Below, in pieces: positions 60,899 to 64,000 of a DNA stretch of 64,000 nt (position 1 is the stretch's first letter; every line of letters starts with the position of its first letter). Under the pieces are notes generated by a model that did not search any database, was not told the origin of the DNA, and saw nothing but the letters and a program-made list of their open reading frames with translations. Made by a program: the position numbers and the translations under genes. Source of the stretch: a bacterium (GTDB lineage Bacteria; Joyebacterota; Joyebacteria; Joyebacterales; Joyebacteraceae); assembly GCA_025774935.1 (NCBI GenBank), contig JALGZK010000008.1, positions 40,402-104,401 on the forward strand. Reading direction: 5' to 3'.

Positions 60899-63745
60899 CT
60901 ACTTGAGAAGAACCACCTTCCGTACCGACGAGAACTTGCCCGTCTCCATCCGCACGAAGTAGACGCCGCTCGCCGTGCGATCTCCCGCGTCGTTCAGGCC
61001 GTCCCAAACGACGACGTGCCGGCCCGCGTCGATGGGCTCATCTACGAGGGTCCGCACGACGCGACCGGAGAGATCATAGATGCGGAGCGTCACGCGACCC
61101 TCGGCCGCAACGCTGTACTCGATGGTCGTCGAGGGATTGAACGGGTTCGGGTAGGCGCGAGCGAGTCTGTTGGCAAGCGTGTTCGGCTCATCCACCCCCG
61201 TGCCCGACCCGCCCGGCGCCTTCCCGAAGTACTCCATTATGTTCGCCATGAGATCGACTCGGTCGTCGATTCCCGTTGCGTAATGGCCTATTGGAACGCT
61301 GGCCCCGGGCTCGTCCATCATGAACTCGACACCGAACCCGAGATTCACAGTGTGGTAGCCGAGCCCATCGTGCGTGTACGCGACACCTGCCGGGTGGACC
61401 GATCGGTCTTCCTTGACGTACGCGGCGACGACTTCCACGCCGGGGATCTCCCCTATCGGCTGGACGACGTCGAAGTCATTCATCTCCGGGCAGCCACCGC
61501 GGAGGATGCAACGTCCGTCGTCGTGCGTCATGAAGTCGAAGCCACCCGCGGAGTCGCGGAGCGCGGGAAGAGTGTCCCCCAGGTCGCCAGTAACGAGGTC
61601 GGTCGCGAGCCAGCTCGCGAGGAACCCTAGACTGTCGCCCCCGTCATCCAGTTCCTCGCTGGAGTTGTTGCCCGTCAGGAGCAGGTTCCGTTCTGCGCCG
61701 CTCCCGGCCTCGGACAACCACTGTGACAGGCGGAGCTGGTCGACCGGATTCACCGCGTATCTCCGCACGTCGCTCGTGAACCAGACCTGCGTATCGTAGT
61801 ACTTCATTCCTGAGGTGTCGGGACCATCAGACTTGGAGGTGCTTCCGGATGGAACCTCTACATCGTAGACGTCGCATTCGTACCCGAGGACCTCGAGCGC
61901 CTCGAGGTAATAGTACTCGCTCGTGTGACGGTACTTCCGGTCCTCGCCGGGCGTCAGCCGACCGTGCTTGTCGACGAGGAGGATACCCGGGGACGAGGTG
62001 CTTCCGGTGATCGGCAGGATCGACATCTCGAACCACTGCGCGGGAGCTTCTTTCGGATGGACAGCGACGTTTCCGAGCCCGTCGGTCGCCTCGTAGTAGT
62101 AGCGGATCTCGCTACCCGGGATCATCTCCGCCGCCGGAGGCGGAGTGACCCACCAGGAGCTCTCCGGGTCCTCGCGGTGGCACGCGTAGGAGCTCCAGCT
62201 CGTCCCATCGTCGTTCGAGGACAGAAGGAGGACCGTTGAGACCCCGTCCTCATCGGTGACCCTGATGAGGGCGCTGTCCTCGAACGCCTCAGGAAGATCG
62301 TCCTCGAACCAGTCGTTGAACGAGCGCCAGATGTCGCGTTCGAAGAGCGTGCCGACGTCACCGGTGGGGACTCCGACCCTCTGTCTGTTCAGGAAGAGGC
62401 CGCCCATGTGGTCGTACCCGGGCTCCGGTGGCTCGTCGTTCTGGACCATCCACCTTACGAACAGCCAGGCGTTCCCGGCGTACGCATCCCAGTCCTCCGT
62501 CCCCGTGTACCAGAAGGGCCCCCCGTACCACCAACCCGGATCCGGATCCCAGCCGCCTCCTTGTGGGCAACCGTCGTCGTTCGACAGGATCTCCGTGTCG
62601 AAGATGTCGTTCGACTCCCGCGGGAAGTCGACCCAGGCGTCCCACTTCCCGACGAGCTTGGTCGCACCCTCGACATCGATCGGGGGACTCTGGAGCCAGG
62701 CGAACTCGTGATCGACCATCGTGCCCGTGTTCGGGTCGATGGCCACGTACATCCAGCCGGACTGCTCATCGCAGTATTGATCCCGGCCGGTCTCGAAGTC
62801 GACGCCGTAGAGACCCCGCCAGAACGTGACGCCCGTCTGCCCTGTTGCCGGGATGTCGTCGTGCACCCACCCGTTGTCGCCCGGAGATTCGCAGTCGTCG
62901 AGCCAAACGGTCGCGTCGTTCACCCTCCATTCGATGTTGTCGAGCTGCCAGGCCCCGTCCCGAACGGGGTGTGGCGGATCGTCGAACTCGTCCTGAGACG
63001 AGTAGGCTTCGTCCGACTCGAAACGGTATCGTAGTTCGATGTCCTGACCCGCGTATGTACCGAGGTCGAGCAAGGGATGTCCGTAGGTAGGCGAGTCCCA
63101 GTCCTGCGGGAAGCCCGGCTTGCCGACGAACCCGGGGTTGCTGTACGTCGCGACTGTGTTCCAGGTTCCTCCTCCATCAGTGGAGAAATCGACGTAGCCG
63201 TAATCGTAGTCATGCTCCATCGCGAGCCGCTGGTCCCACTCGAGCGAGACGTCGTCCTCAGGCACGCTCCACTCCGACAGGGGGAATTCACGCGACAGAA
63301 CCTGGTACCAATCGTTCCCGTACCCCCGCGGCTGCCGCCAGCAGATGTCATACTTCCCACACCACCACGTGCTGTCGCCCAGGTAGGGGAATCCGTTGAT
63401 GCGGATCGTGTCCTTGTGCCAGTGGTTCTCGTGCCCGAGGGTCCCGCTCCTGTCGAAGGACTGCCAGCCGGCATTGTCGCCGATGAGGTCCTCGAAGTCC
63501 GCGTCGAAGATCCAGAGCGTGTCGGCACTCGGCCGGGACCGGAGCCCCTCGACAAGTCCATCGATGTCCCCCCGAACACCGAAGAGACCCGATTCATCGA
63601 GGAGCTCCTGATCCGCGGACGATCCGACAAGCGTCAGCCGCGACGCGTCTGGATTGACATCGAATCCTGCGCGGGCCGCGTGGGCGGAACCGCCCACCGG
63701 AAGCCCGAGAGCGACCACCAGGAGCAGTGATGTGGCCGCGCGCAT
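60899..63745 (-). CDS. Large secreted protein with FlgD-like C-terminal cassette, tandem paralog 2
   Basis: 948 residues from the ATG at 63745 with GGGGGTGA upstream. Signal peptide MRAATSLLLVVALGLPVGGSAHA. Same order of parts as the neighbour: DADFEDLIGDNAGWQSFDRS, STWWCGKYDICWRQPRGYGN, SSPGILLVDKHG, WLATDLVTG, and the C-terminal cassette (YPNPFNPSTTIEYSVAAEG; WDGLNDAGDRTASGVYFVR; KVVLLK). The paralogs share most of their anchor motifs but differ in many loops, so the duplication is not recent. Separated by 40 bp from paralog 1, probably one transcript. Confidence 0.8.
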   Translation of the reverse strand: MRAATSLLLVVALGLPVGGSAHAARAGFDVNPDASRLTLVGSSADQELLDESGLFGVRGDIDGLVEGLRSRPSADTLWIFDADFEDLIGDNAGWQSFDRSGTLGHENHWHKDTIRINGFPYLGDSTWWCGKYDICWRQPRGYGNDWYQVLSREFPLSEWSVPEDDVSLEWDQRLAMEHDYDYGYVDFSTDGGGTWNTVATYSNPGFVGKPGFPQDWDSPTYGHPLLDLGTYAGQDIELRYRFESDEAYSSQDEFDDPPHPVRDGAWQLDNIEWRVNDATVWLDDCESPGDNGWVHDDIPATGQTGVTFWRGLYGVDFETGRDQYCDEQSGWMYVAIDPNTGTMVDHEFAWLQSPPIDVEGATKLVGKWDAWVDFPRESNDIFDTEILSNDDGCPQGGGWDPDPGWWYGGPFWYTGTEDWDAYAGNAWLFVRWMVQNDEPPEPGYDHMGGLFLNRQRVGVPTGDVGTLFERDIWRSFNDWFEDDLPEAFEDSALIRVTDEDGVSTVLLLSSNDDGTSWSSYACHREDPESSWWVTPPPAAEMIPGSEIRYYYEATDGLGNVAVHPKEAPAQWFEMSILPITGSTSSPGILLVDKHGRLTPGEDRKYRHTSEYYYLEALEVLGYECDVYDVEVPSGSTSKSDGPDTSGMKYYDTQVWFTSDVRRYAVNPVDQLRLSQWLSEAGSGAERNLLLTGNNSSEELDDGGDSLGFLASWLATDLVTGDLGDTLPALRDSAGGFDFMTHDDGRCILRGGCPEMNDFDVVQPIGEIPGVEVVAAYVKEDRSVHPAGVAYTHDGLGYHTVNLGFGVEFMMDEPGASVPIGHYATGIDDRVDLMANIMEYFGKAPGGSGTGVDEPNTLANRLARAYPNPFNPSTTIEYSVAAEGRVTLRIYDLSGRVVRTLVDEPIDAGRHVVVWDGLNDAGDRTASGVYFVRMETGKFSSVRKVVLLK

Positions 63746-63858
63746 CTATGCTCACCCCCTCTTGTGGGCGGGGAGGCATCCCATGGAGTCCGATCGCGTG
63801 GGGCGTCCGTCGAACACCCCGATCGCCGCATTCCGCCGGCGAGGTTGCGTATGTGAAC

Positions 63859-64000
63859 TCAGAACGCGAACTGCCTGTTCTGCACAACCGTCTCTCCATC
63901 GAGCGTGATCGTGGGGCGCACGACCATGAACCCCCACGAGACGCTCGCCTCGTTCTCGCCTCCAATGAGGAGGTTGTCGCCCAGCCAGAGCGTGGCGTCG
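63859..64000 (-). CDS. 3' end of a gene cut by the right edge
   Basis: On the minus strand 47 codons end at the TGA 63861-63859. They read WLGDNLLIGGENEASVSWGF and later QFAF at the end. Coding-like beta-rich composition and a terminal Phe suggest an exported or outer-membrane protein, but the piece is too short to assign. Confidence 0.5.
   Translation of the reverse strand, partial: DATLWLGDNLLIGGENEASVSWGFMVVRPTITLDGETVVQNRQFAF

Noticed and set aside
1-64000. CRISPR arrays, tRNA or rRNA genes, insertion sequences
   Set aside because: No regularly spaced repeats, cloverleaf-like sequences, rRNA signatures or transposase motifs were found on either strand. A covariance-model search would be decisive for RNA genes.

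Overview
The window is GC-rich genomic DNA from a Gram-negative bacterium. Outer-membrane barrels, many secreted right-handed beta-helix proteins and FlgD-like C-terminal sorting cassettes suggest the FCB superphylum, for example an Eisenbacteria- or Krumholzibacteriota-type candidate phylum. This placement is inferred from protein style; there is no rRNA here.

Layout. 1-600: a gene cut by the left edge, then about 950 bp with no gene I can support. 1.5-14.1 kb: a TPR/GAF sigma-54 activator, a small secreted protein behind a structured leader, an ArsR regulator with a creatininase-family enzyme, rlmN, two exported proteins, a PorV-like barrel fused to signal peptide peptidase SppA, and a secreted beta-helix protein. 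14.7-31.9 kb: a 13-gene plus-strand operon of flavin/iron-sulfur electron-transfer genes. It holds NuoE-, NuoF- and NuoG-like modules, an HdrA whose two halves lie in different genes, MvhD, an FrhB-like protein, a fumarate-reductase-like flavoprotein/iron-sulfur pair without membrane anchor, and two sets of HdrA/B/C. 32.0-44.8 kb: a convergent minus-strand island with nqrABCDEF (Na+-translocating NADH:quinone reductase), a ferritin-like protein, polyprenyl diphosphate synthase, a NusG-II protein, a Gx-transporter/EcfT fusion, a porin, ApbE and two exported FMN-binding proteins. 45-49.1 kb: two beta-helix proteins. 49.2-54.8 kb: an outer-membrane protein, a YesL-like membrane protein, a DUF2089/YvlB-like pair behind a near-consensus promoter with a perfect palindrome, an FmdB zinc ribbon and two methyltransferases. 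54.9-63.7 kb: a frameshifted beta-helix gene and two tandem large secreted paralogs. The last bases hold the 3' end of another gene.

How the parts may work together (inference). The soluble Nuo-Hdr-MvhD-FrhB-fumarate-reductase set looks like a flavin-based electron-bifurcating complex linking NADH, ferredoxin, a thiol/disulfide couple and fumarate/succinate. The adjacent island would couple NADH oxidation to Na+ export and quinone reduction. ApbE, FMN-binding proteins, polyprenyl synthase, Gx/EcfT, NusG-II and porin resemble the parts list of flavin-based extracytosolic electron transfer. The split HdrA and the joining of these modules in 30 kb are the most unusual features of the window.
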